This document shows positions 8,890 through 18,588 of a stretch of 64,000 bases of DNA, piece after piece. The DNA lies in NCBI GenBank assembly GCA_005885405.1, contig VAYN01000014.1, positions 1-64,000 of the forward strand. Reading direction: 5' to 3'. The position numbers were made by a program, and so were the translations under genes. Under the pieces are notes generated by a model, which saw only the letters and a program-made list of their open reading frames with translations, was not told the origin of the DNA and did not search any database. Positions within the stretch are counted from its first letter, which is position 1; every line of letters starts with the position of its first letter. The DNA is from Actinomycetota bacterium (GTDB lineage: Bacteria; Actinomycetota; Thermoleophilia; Solirubrobacterales; 70-9).

Positions 8890-10746
8890 ATGGCAACCGC
8901 TGTTCCCGAGCAACCCCTCGCCGAGAAACCACTCCTGGTTCCGGAGGCGAAAGCCGCTGTCCGGCAGCGGCGGCTGGCGCGAGCCGACGTTCTCGCGCTC
9001 GCCGGCCTCGCGCTCGGCTTCCTCCTGTTCCTCGTCTTCACCTGGAAGAAATGGGGCAACCCCGCCCTCGACGCCGGCGCCGAGCTGACCACGGCCGAAC
9101 GGGTCGCTGACGGGGCGCTGCCCTATCGCGATGTCCGCTACTTCTACGGCCCGCTCGGCCTCTACGGGCTGGCGGGCTCCTTCGAGCTCTTCGGCGCCAG
9201 CCTCACCACCGCCTTCGCCTTCGGGATCGCGCTCAGCGCCGCGATCGTCACGAGCTTCTACGCGCTCGCGCGCCAATGGCTGCGGCCGAACGTCGCCGCG
9301 GTCTGCGCGGCGATGACGATGGCGATCGGGTTCTCGGGCACCGCCTTCAACTTCGTCCTGCCGCACTCGAACTCGGCCACGGTCGGCCTGCTCTGCCTCA
9401 TCCTCGCCCTGCTCGCCCTCTGTCGAGAGCGGCCATGGGCGGCCGGGGTCGCGATCGGCGCCGCCGGGCTCACCCGGCCCGAGTTCTTCGGCGTCGCGGC
9501 CGCTGCGGCGCTGGTCTGGCTGCTGGCCGGCCTCGCTCAGCGCCCCCGCCGCGAGGTCCTCACCGACGCGCTGCGGATCGGTTTGCCGGCGCTGGCGATC
9601 CCGGTCGCCGTGCTCGGGGTCTTCGCCGCTGCAGTCGGCGCCGATCGCCTGCTCTGGGAGAACCTCTGGCCGGTTGACTTCATCCGCGTCGCCGGCTTCC
9701 GCTCGCAGGAAGATTGGGCTCCGCTGACCGCCGCCAGCGCCGTCTCGACCCTCGGGCGCCTCGCCCTCTACGGCGGGCTGCTGGGAGCCCTGGTTTGGGG
9801 GACGTTGATCTGGCGAGGACGCAAGGGCACGGAAAAACTCTGGGGGATCGTGCCACCGCTCCTGGTCCTGCTCGGGCTCGGGCTGCTCGACGCGGCGTTG
9901 CGCCGCCTCGGTCTCTTCGAAGTGGCGCGGGAAGCGGTGGAGGGAGAGGCGACGAACCTGACCCTCGGGATGACCTGGTTGCCGGCGCTGGCGATCGTCG
10001 CGGGGCTGGTGACCGCAGTTGCGGTTTGGCGCCGCGACCCGCCACCGCTCGGCCGCAGTTGGCCCGACGATGCCGCTCTGGTCGCAGTCGCGCTCCTGCT
10101 CGGCCTGCGCGCCTATGACGCCTTCAACGGTGAGGCCTCCTACGCGCCCTACTACGCGGCGCCGCTGGTGCTGCTGGCGGGCATCCTCCACCAACGGATC
10201 GGCGCCCGATGGCCGCAGGCGCGCGCCGTGGCGACGGCGGCGCTCGCGTTCGCCGCAGCCGGCTTGGTGATCTACCCACTCGCAGGTCTCTACAGCGACA
10301 ACAACACCGAGGTCCACACCGCCCGGGGCACCTTTGTCGCCAACGACGCCTCGGCGCCGGCGCTGCAGCGGACCCTCGATCTGATCGATGCTCGCACCGA
10401 GCCGGGGGAGCCGATCTTCGCCCTGCCCTCTGACGGCGGTATCTACTTCATGGCCGACCGACCACCGGCGACCTACGAGGTGATGTTCCTGCCGGGCCTG
10501 ATCGACTCGAAGGCCGACGAGCGGCAGACGATCGCCCGCCTCGAAGGCGAGGACGTCAAGCTGACCGTGCTCAGCGCCCGCGACTTTTCCGCCTTCGGGT
10601 TTCGCAGCTTCGGCGAGGACTACGACCAGCTGCTCGGCCGCTGGATCCGCACCGGATCGCGGCCGATCGCCCGCTTCGGCGACGTCACGGCCCCGGTCTC
10701 GGGCAGCTATCCCTCGGCGGCGTTCACGATCTACGAACGCCGCTAG
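8890..10746 (+). CDS. Polytopic membrane protein, probable GT-C fold glycosyltransferase
   Basis: A 618-residue protein with about ten to twelve hydrophobic segments (for example VLALAGLALGFLLFLVF). The first external loop reads DAGAELTTAERVADGALPYRD followed by YFYGPLGLY. This acidic loop after the first membrane helix, followed by GALPYRD, is characteristic of PMT/ArnT-type (GT39/GT83) lipid-phosphate-sugar glycosyltransferases. The C-terminal ~150 residues are a soluble extracytoplasmic domain. It would transfer a sugar from a lipid carrier outside the membrane, consistent with the glycan genes around it. Its stop abuts that of the convergent glycosyltransferase gene with no spacer. The exact donor and acceptor are unknown. 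Confidence 0.6.
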   Translation: MATAVPEQPLAEKPLLVPEAKAAVRQRRLARADVLALAGLALGFLLFLVFTWKKWGNPALDAGAELTTAERVADGALPYRDVRYFYGPLGLYGLAGSFELFGASLTTAFAFGIALSAAIVTSFYALARQWLRPNVAAVCAAMTMAIGFSGTAFNFVLPHSNSATVGLLCLILALLALCRERPWAAGVAIGAAGLTRPEFFGVAAAAALVWLLAGLAQRPRREVLTDALRIGLPALAIPVAVLGVFAAAVGADRLLWENLWPVDFIRVAGFRSQEDWAPLTAASAVSTLGRLALYGGLLGALVWGTLIWRGRKGTEKLWGIVPPLLVLLGLGLLDAALRRLGLFEVAREAVEGEATNLTLGMTWLPALAIVAGLVTAVAVWRRDPPPLGRSWPDDAALVAVALLLGLRAYDAFNGEASYAPYYAAPLVLLAGILHQRIGARWPQARAVATAALAFAAAGLVIYPLAGLYSDNNTEVHTARGTFVANDASAPALQRTLDLIDARTEPGEPIFALPSDGGIYFMADRPPATYEVMFLPGLIDSKADERQTIARLEGEDVKLTVLSARDFSAFGFRSFGEDYDQLLGRWIRTGSRPIARFGDVTAPVSGSYPSAAFTIYERR

Positions 10747-11860
10747 TTAGTCGTCAAGCGCAAGGGCGAGGATCTCGTCCGTGCGTTGCGACCAGGAATT
10801 GTCGGCGACGAAGCGCGCCCGCTCGGCTTCCGTCATCGGCCCACGGGCAAGCGCCGCCCGGACCGCGGCGACGAAGTCGCCACCGGGTGGGACCAGCTCC
10901 AGTGGCCCCTCGATCCCGCGCAGGGGGGGCAGGTCGGTCGCCGCAACCGGGCCGCCGCCGGCCAGGTACTCGTAGATCTTCAGCGGGCTCATCGCCTCGG
11001 TCAGCGGCAGCCGCCGGTGCGGGACGAGGCAGGCGTCGGCGGCGTGGGCGAGCGCAGCGACTTCCTGGCGCGGCAAGGGGCCGGGAAAGTGGACGTTCGG
11101 CTCTTCGTGCAGCCTGACCAGGTAGTCGGGGTCGGCGCTCGGGCCGGCGAGGACGACCGAGCCCTCGCGCCAGGCACGGGCGACGGCGAGCACTGCGGCG
11201 ACGTCGAGACAGGCGGGGACCGGGCAGCTCGGCGAACCAGGCGGGCCGCGGCGGAATCGTCGACCACTCCTCCGGGTCGACCCCGTTGGGGACGACCGCC
11301 GCCGGCCCCTGCGGCTCGATCCGCTCGACGATCGTCCTCGTCACCGCGCAGACCCGCAGGCGGCGCTCGGCCACCCGCTCGTAGGCGGCGAGGTAGGCCT
11401 GATGCCAGCGCTCGTAGGCCGGGTGCGCGGCCCAGTCGTCGCTGGCGAGGAGCGTGACCGGTCCGGCCCAGTCGAGGTCGGCGAAGGCGGCAACGAAGGG
11501 GTGGGCGGTGACAACGGCGGGACGGGTGAGGCCGCGCCGCGCGGCGGCTCGGCGCAGGCGCTGCCCGTAGCGGGCGTAGGAGCGTTCGAGAGCCGCTGGC
11601 GAGACGGGATCACGGCGGCGCAGGCGCAGCGGCTCGTAGAGGCTGACGCGGTCGGTGGCCGGGAACGCGATCGGCTTCCGCAGCGCGTCTTTGACCAGCT
11701 TGACCGGGGCGCTGCGCGGCTGGTTGCAGATCAAGAGGCTCCCGACCCGAGGGTCGGCGGCGAGGGCGAGGGCGACGCGATCGGTCGGGAAGCACATGCC
11801 GCGGCGCTGGGCCGCGTCCCAGGTGATCTCGTCGAAGGTGAAGATCGCGTCCTTGGGCAT
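10747..11860 (-). pseudogene. Family 4-type glycosyltransferase, internal deletion with frameshift
   Basis: The N-terminal part (from MPKDAIFTFDEITWDA at 11860) and the C-terminal part (DVAAVLAVARAW ... MSPLKIYEYLAGG ... ALDD, stop at 10747) clearly belong to one GT-B protein. The second half carries the SPLKIYEYLA donor-binding motif of family 4-like enzymes. The frame changes near 11204-11214, between WFAELPGPRL and DVAAVLAVAR. At this point relatives have a strand such as VYAGTLDxRL, so roughly ten residues and the frame are lost. The gene is either inactivated or mis-assembled. The role would have been adding a sugar to the surface glycan made by this locus. Confidence 0.7.
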
Positions 11861-11965
11861 CGGCAGAGGATCAACGATCGGGCCGTCATCCCGCTTGCGG
11901 AGCGCAAGTCAGCCCCCGGCCGAGGCGTTGATTCCCGGAGGACCTATGTCCCGGACCCGAACCGC

Positions 11966-13501
11966 ATGAACAAGCACCACGAGCGCACCGAGCTTTCCTC
12001 GCACGACCTCAAGCAGGCCGCGGTCTCCGGCGTGCGCTGGACGATGATCGCCCGCGTCGCCTCCGAGTTGACGACGTTGATCTCGGCGGTGGTTCTGGCC
12101 CGCCTGATCGCCCCCTCGGAGTTCGGTGAGGCGGTGGTGCCGTTGATCTTCGTGCCGCTAGCGGTGATCTTCACCTTCGAGGGCCTGGGCAGCGCCCTGG
12201 TCCAGCGCAAGGAGATCGACCACACCCACGTCGAGGCGGCGATGCTGGCCAGCCTCCTCACCGGCGGTCTGCTCAGCCTTGCCACCCTGGTCCTCGCCGG
12301 GCCGGTCGGCGGCCAGCTCTTCGGTAAGGCCTCAGCCGAGCTGCTGCGGATGATCTCACCGGTCTTCCTGCTGGCCGGACTCGGCGCCGTCTCCCGCGCC
12401 CTGCTCTGGCGCCACCTCGACTTCCGCCGGGTCAGCCTGATCGAACTGGCCTCGCTCGCCCTCGGCTCGGTCTCGGCGATCGCGATGGCGGTGGCCGGGC
12501 TCGCCGCCGAGGCGATCGTGCTCGGCGCCCTGATCGCGACCCTGACCACGGCCGTGCTGCTGCTGGTATCGGTGCCGCCGCCGATGCCGCGCTTCCACCG
12601 CCAGGCGCTGCGCGACGTCACCGGGTTCGGCCTGCCGGCCTCCGCCGCCGGCCTCACCTACGTCGCCGTAAGCAACGCGACGATCGCGGTTGCCGCGGTG
12701 CGGCTCAGCGCCACCCAGGTCGGCCTCTACTGGCGCGCCTTCCAGCTCGGCGTCGTCTACCAGGACAAGATCAGCGGGATCATGATGCGGCTCGCCTTCC
12801 CGATCTACTCGCGGACCAGCGACCTCGACGAGCTGCGCCGCTTCCACGAGCGCGCTACCCGGATCCACGCCGCCGCCCTGCTGCCGCTGCTCTCGCTGCT
12901 GATCGTGCTGGCACCGGACATCGTCCCCTGGGTCTTCGGCCAGCGCTGGGCGCCGGCTGCCGAGGCTGTGCAGATCCTCGCCGTGGCGGGGATGATCGCC
13001 GCGATCCTCACCGGCTACCCGCAGATCCTGCTCGCCGCCGGCAAGCCGCGGGCCCTGCTCTATTTCAACTTGGTGCTCCTCGTCCTCTACGTGGCGACCT
13101 CCTGGGTTGCCGCGCCGCATGGCCTGATGGCGCTCGCGGTCAGCGTCGTCGCCGTCCACGTGGTGATGATGGTCGCCGTCTATGGCGTCCTCTTCCGGCT
13201 GCTGCTGAAGATCCCGATCCAGCGCCTGGTAACCGACCTGCTGCCGGCGGTCGCCTGCAGCCTCGCCCTTGCCGCGGCGGCGGTGCCGCTCGCGGGAGCA
13301 CTGCGCGGCGCCGGCGCTCCGGTGCCCGTGCTCGCAGCAGTCGTCGGCCTCGCCGGGGCGCTCGTCTACGTCAGCGCCCTGCGCAGCTTCTTCCCCGTCG
13401 TCTGGAACGACATCGTGCAGCTGACCGCGCGGGTGCTGCCCGATGGAGCGCGGACGGTGCGGTTCCAGCGTTTCGCGATGCGCAGGGTCGGCGAGGTCTG
13501 A
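11966..13501 (+). CDS. MOP-superfamily polysaccharide flippase
   Basis: A 511-residue membrane protein. Starting at ATG 11966 gives MNKHHERTELSSHDLKQAAV, followed by GVRWTMIARVASELTTLISAVVLARLIAPSEFG, the classic N-terminus of the Wzx/MOP oligosaccharide exporters (PF13440 type). About twelve to fourteen hydrophobic helices follow. It would move lipid-linked repeat units across the cytoplasmic membrane. The open frame continues upstream, but that part lacks hydrophobic character and overlaps the divergent glycosyltransferase, so it was excluded. The asnB gene begins immediately after its stop, suggesting co-transcription. A second, different flippase lies at 21514. Confidence 0.8.
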   Translation: MNKHHERTELSSHDLKQAAVSGVRWTMIARVASELTTLISAVVLARLIAPSEFGEAVVPLIFVPLAVIFTFEGLGSALVQRKEIDHTHVEAAMLASLLTGGLLSLATLVLAGPVGGQLFGKASAELLRMISPVFLLAGLGAVSRALLWRHLDFRRVSLIELASLALGSVSAIAMAVAGLAAEAIVLGALIATLTTAVLLLVSVPPPMPRFHRQALRDVTGFGLPASAAGLTYVAVSNATIAVAAVRLSATQVGLYWRAFQLGVVYQDKISGIMMRLAFPIYSRTSDLDELRRFHERATRIHAAALLPLLSLLIVLAPDIVPWVFGQRWAPAAEAVQILAVAGMIAAILTGYPQILLAAGKPRALLYFNLVLLVLYVATSWVAAPHGLMALAVSVVAVHVVMMVAVYGVLFRLLLKIPIQRLVTDLLPAVACSLALAAAAVPLAGALRGAGAPVPVLAAVVGLAGALVYVSALRSFFPVVWNDIVQLTARVLPDGARTVRFQRFAMRRVGEV

Positions 13502-13502
13502 G

Positions 13503-15404
13503 ATGTGCGGGATTGCCGGCATCGTCCACAGCGACGGTCGCGAGGCCGATCCGGCCCTGGTCGAGCGGATGTGCGCGGCGATCGAGCATCGCGGTCCAGA
13601 CGCGCGCGGAATCCACGCCGAGGGACCGGCCGGGCTCGGCATCCAGCGCCTCCGCGTCGTCGACCTCGAGGGCGGCGACCAGCCGATCTACAACGAGGAC
13701 CGCTCCGTCGCCGTCGTCCTCAACGGCGAGATCTACAACTTCCGCGAGCTCCGACGCCGGCTTGAAGCATCCGGCCACCGCTTCCGCAGCGACGGCGATA
13801 CCGAGGTGATCGTCCACCTTTACGAGGAGGAGGGCGTCGACTGCGTGCGCTCGCTCGACGGGATGTTCGCCTTCGCCCTCTGGGACGAGCCGCGCCGCCG
13901 GCTCCTCGTCGCCCGCGACAGGGTCGGCAAGAAGCCGCTCTTCTACTCCCTGCGCGGCGGCGCCCTCAGCTTCGCCTCGGAGCTGCGGGCCCTGCTCGAG
14001 GACGAGGAGGTGCCGCGAGACCTCGATGAGGCGGCGCTGGACTGCTACCTCGCCTACGGCTACGTGCCGGCGCCGCTCAGCGCCTTCGCCGCGGTTCGCA
14101 AGCTGCCGCCGGCGACGACGATGGTCTACGAGGGCGGCCGGGTCGCGCTCGAGCGCTACTGGCAGCTCGACTACAGCCGCAAGCACGCGGTCAGCGACCC
14201 GCGGGAGCTGCACGAGCCGCTGCTGGAGCAGTTGCGGGAGGCGACGCGCCGCCGCCTTGTCGCCGATGTGCCGCTCGGCGCCTTCCTCTCCGGCGGCATC
14301 GACTCTTCGGCTGTCGTCGCGGCGATGGCGCGGGAGATGAGTGAGCCGGTCAAGACCTTCTCAATCGGATTCGGCGGCGGCCGCTTCGACGAGCTCGAGC
14401 ACGCGCGTGCGGTCGCGGAGTTGTTCGGGACCGAGCACGAGGAGCTGCATGTGCGCCCCGACGCGATCGAGATCGCTCCGAAAATCGCCCGCCACTACGG
14501 CGAGCCGTTCGCCGACTCCTCGGCGATCCCGAGCTTCTACCTGGCTGAGATGACGCGCCGCCACGTCACCGTCGCGCTCAACGGCGACGGCGGCGACGAG
14601 TCCTTCGCCGGCTACACGCGCTACGCGGCAAACGCACTTGCCGGCCGCCTCGAGCGGATCCCGGCGCCGCTGCGCCGCGCCGCCTCATCGCTTGCCGGAC
14701 GGCTGCCGGAGGGCGGGGAGGAGCAGAGCGCCCGCAACCGGCTGCGACGGCTCGGCGGCTCGCTCGGGCTTGAGGGGCCGGCGCGCTACGAGCGCTACGT
14801 GTCGCTGTTCGACGCCGAGCAGCGGGCCTGGCTCTACTCCGACGAGCACCGCCTCGCGCTCGGCGAGGGCGGCATTGCCGCCGAGGCGATCGCCGAACCC
14901 TGGCGCGAGGCCTCGGGCCACGACCGCCTCGATGTCCTGCTCGAGGTCGACGTCCGCACCTACCTTCCCGGCGACCTCCTGACCAAGATCGACATCGCGA
15001 CCATGGCCCATTCGCTGGAGGCCCGCTCGCCCTTCCTCGATCCGGCGCTGATGCAGTTCGCCGCCTCGATTCCGGCGCCGATGAAGCTGCGCGGGATGGA
15101 GAAGAAGGTGATCCTCCGCGACGCCCTCCGCAGCTGGCTTCCCGAGACGATCCTCGACCGGCCCAAGCAGGGCTTCTCGGTCCCGCTCGCCGAGTGGCTG
15201 CGCACCGACCTGCGCGAGTACTCCCGCGACCTCCTGCTCGACCCGGCCGGGCTCTGCCGCCGACGCTTCCGCCCGGCAGCCGTCGAAACCCTGCTCGCCG
15301 AGCACGAGGCGGGCAGCGAACACGCGCACCGGATCTGGGCGCTGATGATGCTCGAGCTCTGGCGCACCGAGGTGCTCGAGCCTCGCGCCGTTGCGACCGC
15401 TTAG
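13503..15404 (+). CDS. asnB: Glutamine-hydrolysing asparagine synthetase-type amidotransferase (first copy)
   Basis: Start ATG at 13503 gives MCGIAGIV, placing the catalytic Cys at position 2, as class II glutamine amidotransferases require. The glutaminase domain (RLRVVDLEGGDQPIYNED, LNGEIYNF) is followed by the synthetase domain with the PP-loop SGGIDSS and the NGDGGDESFAGYTRY motif. At 633 residues it is full length. In free-living roles AsnB makes asparagine from aspartate. Inside a polysaccharide locus such enzymes often amidate a sugar acid or another glycan carboxylate; that is an inference here, strengthened by a second copy at 19602 and a sugar-nucleotide dehydrogenase at 27270. The start lies 1 base after the flippase stop. 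Confidence 0.85.
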   Translation: MCGIAGIVHSDGREADPALVERMCAAIEHRGPDARGIHAEGPAGLGIQRLRVVDLEGGDQPIYNEDRSVAVVLNGEIYNFRELRRRLEASGHRFRSDGDTEVIVHLYEEEGVDCVRSLDGMFAFALWDEPRRRLLVARDRVGKKPLFYSLRGGALSFASELRALLEDEEVPRDLDEAALDCYLAYGYVPAPLSAFAAVRKLPPATTMVYEGGRVALERYWQLDYSRKHAVSDPRELHEPLLEQLREATRRRLVADVPLGAFLSGGIDSSAVVAAMAREMSEPVKTFSIGFGGGRFDELEHARAVAELFGTEHEELHVRPDAIEIAPKIARHYGEPFADSSAIPSFYLAEMTRRHVTVALNGDGGDESFAGYTRYAANALAGRLERIPAPLRRAASSLAGRLPEGGEEQSARNRLRRLGGSLGLEGPARYERYVSLFDAEQRAWLYSDEHRLALGEGGIAAEAIAEPWREASGHDRLDVLLEVDVRTYLPGDLLTKIDIATMAHSLEARSPFLDPALMQFAASIPAPMKLRGMEKKVILRDALRSWLPETILDRPKQGFSVPLAEWLRTDLREYSRDLLLDPAGLCRRRFRPAAVETLLAEHEAGSEHAHRIWALMMLELWRTEVLEPRAVATA

Positions 15405-16367
15405 CTAGCCGAAGGGGGGCGTGGCGCGGCCGAGCAGGGTGAGCAGCGCCTGCCGGTGGGCGGCGGCGCGGTCGGGACGGCTGCGGGAGAAGGCGGCCCA
15501 GCGGAGGCCGTGGCGGAGCGCGATCGCGGCGACGAAGGCGCGGCGGCGAAGCGGGCCGAAGTGCTTGGCTGCGTACTGGCTGCGGGCGTAGGCCATCTGC
15601 GCCTCCATCCGCGGGCTGGCCTCGGTGGTGCCGCCGTAGTGGGCGATCGTTAGCTGCGGCAGGTGGTGGATCTGCCAGCCGGCGCGCTTGATCCGCAGGC
15701 AGAGGTCGACCTCCTCGGAATAGAAAAAGAAGCGCTCGTCGAGCGGGCCGGCGGCTGCCAGGGCCTCGCGGCGGACGAGCATGAACGAGCCCGCGGTCCA
15801 GTCGCAGGGCAGCTCATCTTCGTAGCGGGAGAGGTCGAGCTCCGATTCGCCGAGGCGCCGGGCGAACCGAAAGCGCTCCGGCCCGAGCGCCTCGCCCCAG
15901 GCGCGGGCGACGCTTGGAAAGCGACGGGCGGTGGGGCAGAGCCGACCCTCGGCGTCGAGCTGGCGGCAGCCGGCGAGGCCAATTTCCGGGTGGGAGTCGA
16001 GGTGGGCGACCAGGTCGGCGAGGGTGCCGTCGAGGACCTCCGTATCGGGGTTGAGGAAGAGGACGTAGCGGGCGTCGGCCTCCTCCAGGGCCCGGTTGTT
16101 GGCGTGGGCAAAGCCGCGGTTGGCGCAGTGGATGCCGCGCGCAGCCGGGAAGCGCTCGGCGGCGAACTCGGCCGACCCGTCGCTGCCGTTGTCGACGACG
16201 ATGACGTCGAGGTCGACGGGGCCGGCGTGGGCAAAGAGGCTGGCGAGCGCGGGCTCAAGCCAGCGCCTGCTTTCGTGGGCGACGACGATCGCGCAGACGT
16301 CGTGAGCCGTCCTGCCCGCGGAACCGGCAGGCGCGGACGCGGGAGCGCCGGCGGGCGGTGCCGCCAT
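15405..16367 (-). CDS. Family 2 glycosyltransferase (rhamnosyltransferase-like)
   Basis: A 320-residue cytoplasmic enzyme. From ATG 16367 the sequence shows CAIVVAHESRRWLEPALASL, then VIVVDNGSDGS (nucleotide binding), a FLNPDTEV DxD-type motif, and DERFFFYSEEVDLCLR with an acidic catalytic region. This pattern is typical of GT2 rhamnosyl/galactofuranosyl-type transferases. The open frame extends in phase far upstream to 17801, but that region is the shadow of the O-antigen-ligase gene. Start and stop of the two genes overlap (ATGA), so they form one operon with the Wzz-like gene. The donor sugar is unknown. Confidence 0.8.
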   Translation of the reverse strand: MAAPPAGAPASAPAGSAGRTAHDVCAIVVAHESRRWLEPALASLFAHAGPVDLDVIVVDNGSDGSAEFAAERFPAARGIHCANRGFAHANNRALEEADARYVLFLNPDTEVLDGTLADLVAHLDSHPEIGLAGCRQLDAEGRLCPTARRFPSVARAWGEALGPERFRFARRLGESELDLSRYEDELPCDWTAGSFMLVRREALAAAGPLDERFFFYSEEVDLCLRIKRAGWQIHHLPQLTIAHYGGTTEASPRMEAQMAYARSQYAAKHFGPLRRRAFVAAIALRHGLRWAAFSRSRPDRAAAHRQALLTLLGRATPPFG

Positions 16368-17719
16368 CAGCCCTCGTTCCTCCGCGCCGGAGCCGGGGCC
16401 AGCCGCAGCCGTGCCGCGGTGCGGGCGAACGCTTCGGATTGAGGCGGCGCGCAGGCGGTGGCAAGTCCGAGGAAGAGGCAGAGCGTGTATGGCACAACCG
16501 CGAAGGCGATCGTGTCGAAGGTAGCGCTGGCGACAGCCATCATCGCCACCGCGCCGGCCGTGGCCAGGGCGGGCGGAGCGCGGGCGGGGTCGTCGGTGCG
16601 GATCGCCCGCGTGCAGACGGCGAAGCCGGCGATGAGGACGAGGATGAAAGCCCCGACCCCGAGCCAACCGTTGCCGATCAGGATCGAGAGGTACTGGTTG
16701 TCGAGCACCCGATATCGCTCCGGGTCGTAGGTCTGCCAGCCGCGCCCGATCGCCGGGTGGTTGAGCACCTCGGGGCCGATCGCTTCGTAGTCGGAGGTCC
16801 GGTCTCGCGTCGACAGCGTCGAGGTGGCGGCGCTGGGCTTGAGCTGGTCGCGGACCGACCCGAGCGCCGAGGGAGCGATCAGCGGGATCGCGAGCAGTAG
16901 AGCGACGCCGGCCGGCGCCATCCGCAGCATCTCGCGGGGCTTGAAGGCGACGAGGGTGAGGACCCCGGCGGCGAGCACGAGCGGACCGGTTTTGCGCTGG
17001 GTCGCGAAGACGCCGGCGAGGAGGATCAGCGTCGCGAAGAAGTAGAGGGCCTGCCGCCTTTTGGTTTCCGCGTACATCCCGCCGACGATCCCGAAGGGAA
17101 CGACCATCGCGACCAGCTGCGCCGCCGCCAGGGGGTGGATCGTCGGCCCGAGCACGGGGATCCGGCCGGTCGCGTCTTTTTCGGTTGCAACCGAGGGCAG
17201 GTCGAGACCGCCGGGGAACAGTTTCCCGCCCCATTCGTAGAAGGGGTTGAAGCCGGTGCGGTACTCCCAGATGCAGCCGAGCGCAGCGACGCAGCCGAGG
17301 CCGACGATCAGCGGGATGAAGTTGCGCGCCTCGCGCGGCCGCAGCGAGGAGGCGACGATCGCGAAGAGGCTGACGAAGAAGATCAGGACCAACAGCTTCT
17401 TCATCCCCAGGCCGAGCTCGCCGTGGAGGCGCAGCGTCTCGGCGTTGAGGAGGACGCTGAGTACCGCGGTGACGACGAAGAAGAGCAGCGCCGCGTGCAG
17501 GACCGTGCCGTTCAGCCGCGGCCGCTGTTTGCCGCCGATTACCGCCAGCGAGAGCAACCAGAGCGCGGCGATCCCGATCAGCAGCGGCCGGTCGGGTTTC
17601 GCCCCCGTGATCGTGGTTGAGTCGAAGGGGAAGAGGAAGAGCATCGCCAGGAAGGTGGCGATGCTCCAAGGCAGGAGCCGCGAGGTGCGCGGCCAGAGGT
17701 CGAGGCCGGCGGGGGCCAT
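16367..17719 (-). CDS. O-antigen ligase / polymerase-like membrane protein
   Basis: A 450-residue protein with about ten to twelve membrane helices. A large periplasmic loop ends in GRGWQTYDPERYRVLDNQYLSILIGNGWLGVGAF. The H/RGWQTY...DNQYL segment is the usual signature of Wzy/WaaL-type O-antigen polymerases and ligases (PF04932). It would polymerise lipid-linked repeat units or ligate glycan to an acceptor outside the membrane. It sits between the Wzz-like gene upstream and a GT2 downstream, all on the minus strand with 5-base spacing or overlap. Polymerase and ligase roles cannot be separated from sequence alone. Confidence 0.75.
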   Translation of the reverse strand: MAPAGLDLWPRTSRLLPWSIATFLAMLFLFPFDSTTITGAKPDRPLLIGIAALWLLSLAVIGGKQRPRLNGTVLHAALLFFVVTAVLSVLLNAETLRLHGELGLGMKKLLVLIFFVSLFAIVASSLRPREARNFIPLIVGLGCVAALGCIWEYRTGFNPFYEWGGKLFPGGLDLPSVATEKDATGRIPVLGPTIHPLAAAQLVAMVVPFGIVGGMYAETKRRQALYFFATLILLAGVFATQRKTGPLVLAAGVLTLVAFKPREMLRMAPAGVALLLAIPLIAPSALGSVRDQLKPSAATSTLSTRDRTSDYEAIGPEVLNHPAIGRGWQTYDPERYRVLDNQYLSILIGNGWLGVGAFILVLIAGFAVCTRAIRTDDPARAPPALATAGAVAMMAVASATFDTIAFAVVPYTLCLFLGLATACAPPQSEAFARTAARLRLAPAPARRNEG

Positions 17720-17724
17720 CGAAC

Positions 17725-18588
17725 CTAGTTGTATTGCCGGGGCGGCTCCACGCGCACGCCGCGGCGCTCGGCCGGCCGCGGATGACGGAGCAGCTCGTCA
17801 TCGGGAATCCGCGGGATCTCCGCCGAATCCTGGGGACGCCTGCGGCCGCGCTCGCTGTGTTCGGACTCTTTCGTCTCCTGCCACTGGCGCGCCAGCCCGG
17901 AGCCGAGCACGATCAACGTGCAGAGGACGACGAGGACGCCGAGGAAGGCGAGGAGCGCGAGGGCGGGGTTGGCGCCGTCGTTGACCGTGCCGCCCTCGGG
18001 GGCGCCGAGACTGCTGACCGTGATCTGCCGTTCTGGTGGGATGCCCTCGTCGAGCTGTTTGACGTACTCGCGGAGGACGTCGGTTGCGGCGCCGGCGAGG
18101 CCGACTGCGCTCTCGGCGTCCGGCGCCTGGGTGTAGATCGAGACGATCGGAAGTTCGAGCTGGGCGTCGAAGACGAGCCGGTAGACCGCGTTCTCTTCGG
18201 TCAGCTGGTTGGCTCGCGGGCCCGCCGGGGTCGCCTGGTAGGTCGACCGGTTGGTGAGCGAGCTGAACGGCCCGTCGGCGGCGATCTGCGTCGGTTCGAG
18301 GCTCATCCGCTTGGCGATTTCCGTCCGCGCCTCGGCGCTGCTCATGTACTGGGCGAGGACGACCGCCCGGTTGGCGAGGGGAGCCGGGTCCTTTTCGACG
18401 TCGCCGATCACCGACGTCGCGGAGTCGATCAGGACCTGGGAGCTGGCGGCTCCGACCAGCTCGCTGCGCTTTTCGAAGGAGGGGAGTTTGTAGGCGGTCG
18501 AGAGGCCGATCAAGCCCGCGATCGCGACGGCCGCCAGCACCCAGAGGCGGCGGCTCCACAGCTCGTTGAGGATTCTGATCAGGTCCAT
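17725..18588 (-). CDS. Wzz/YveK-type chain-length determinant
   Basis: A 287-residue protein with one N-terminal membrane helix (LWVLAAVAIAGLIGLSTAYKLP) and one C-terminal helix (ALALLAFLGVLVVLCTLIVLG). They bracket an extracytoplasmic domain, the topology of polysaccharide co-polymerases. The opening MDLIRILNELWSRRLWV matches the Wzz-domain start. There is no Walker A or tyrosine-rich kinase part, so any partner kinase would be encoded elsewhere. A basic, Arg/Pro-rich cytoplasmic tail ends the protein. It likely sets glycan chain length together with the Wzy-like gene that follows it by 5 bases. Confidence 0.7.
   Translation of the reverse strand: MDLIRILNELWSRRLWVLAAVAIAGLIGLSTAYKLPSFEKRSELVGAASSQVLIDSATSVIGDVEKDPAPLANRAVVLAQYMSSAEARTEIAKRMSLEPTQIAADGPFSSLTNRSTYQATPAGPRANQLTEENAVYRLVFDAQLELPIVSIYTQAPDAESAVGLAGAATDVLREYVKQLDEGIPPERQITVSSLGAPEGGTVNDGANPALALLAFLGVLVVLCTLIVLGSGLARQWQETKESEHSERGRRRPQDSAEIPRIPDDELLRHPRPAERRGVRVEPPRQYN

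Noticed and set aside
16368-17801. N-terminal extension of the GT2 gene to 17801
   Set aside because: That stretch is out of phase with the O-antigen-ligase-like gene and reads as low-complexity Arg/Pro; the GT2 homology begins after ATG 16367.
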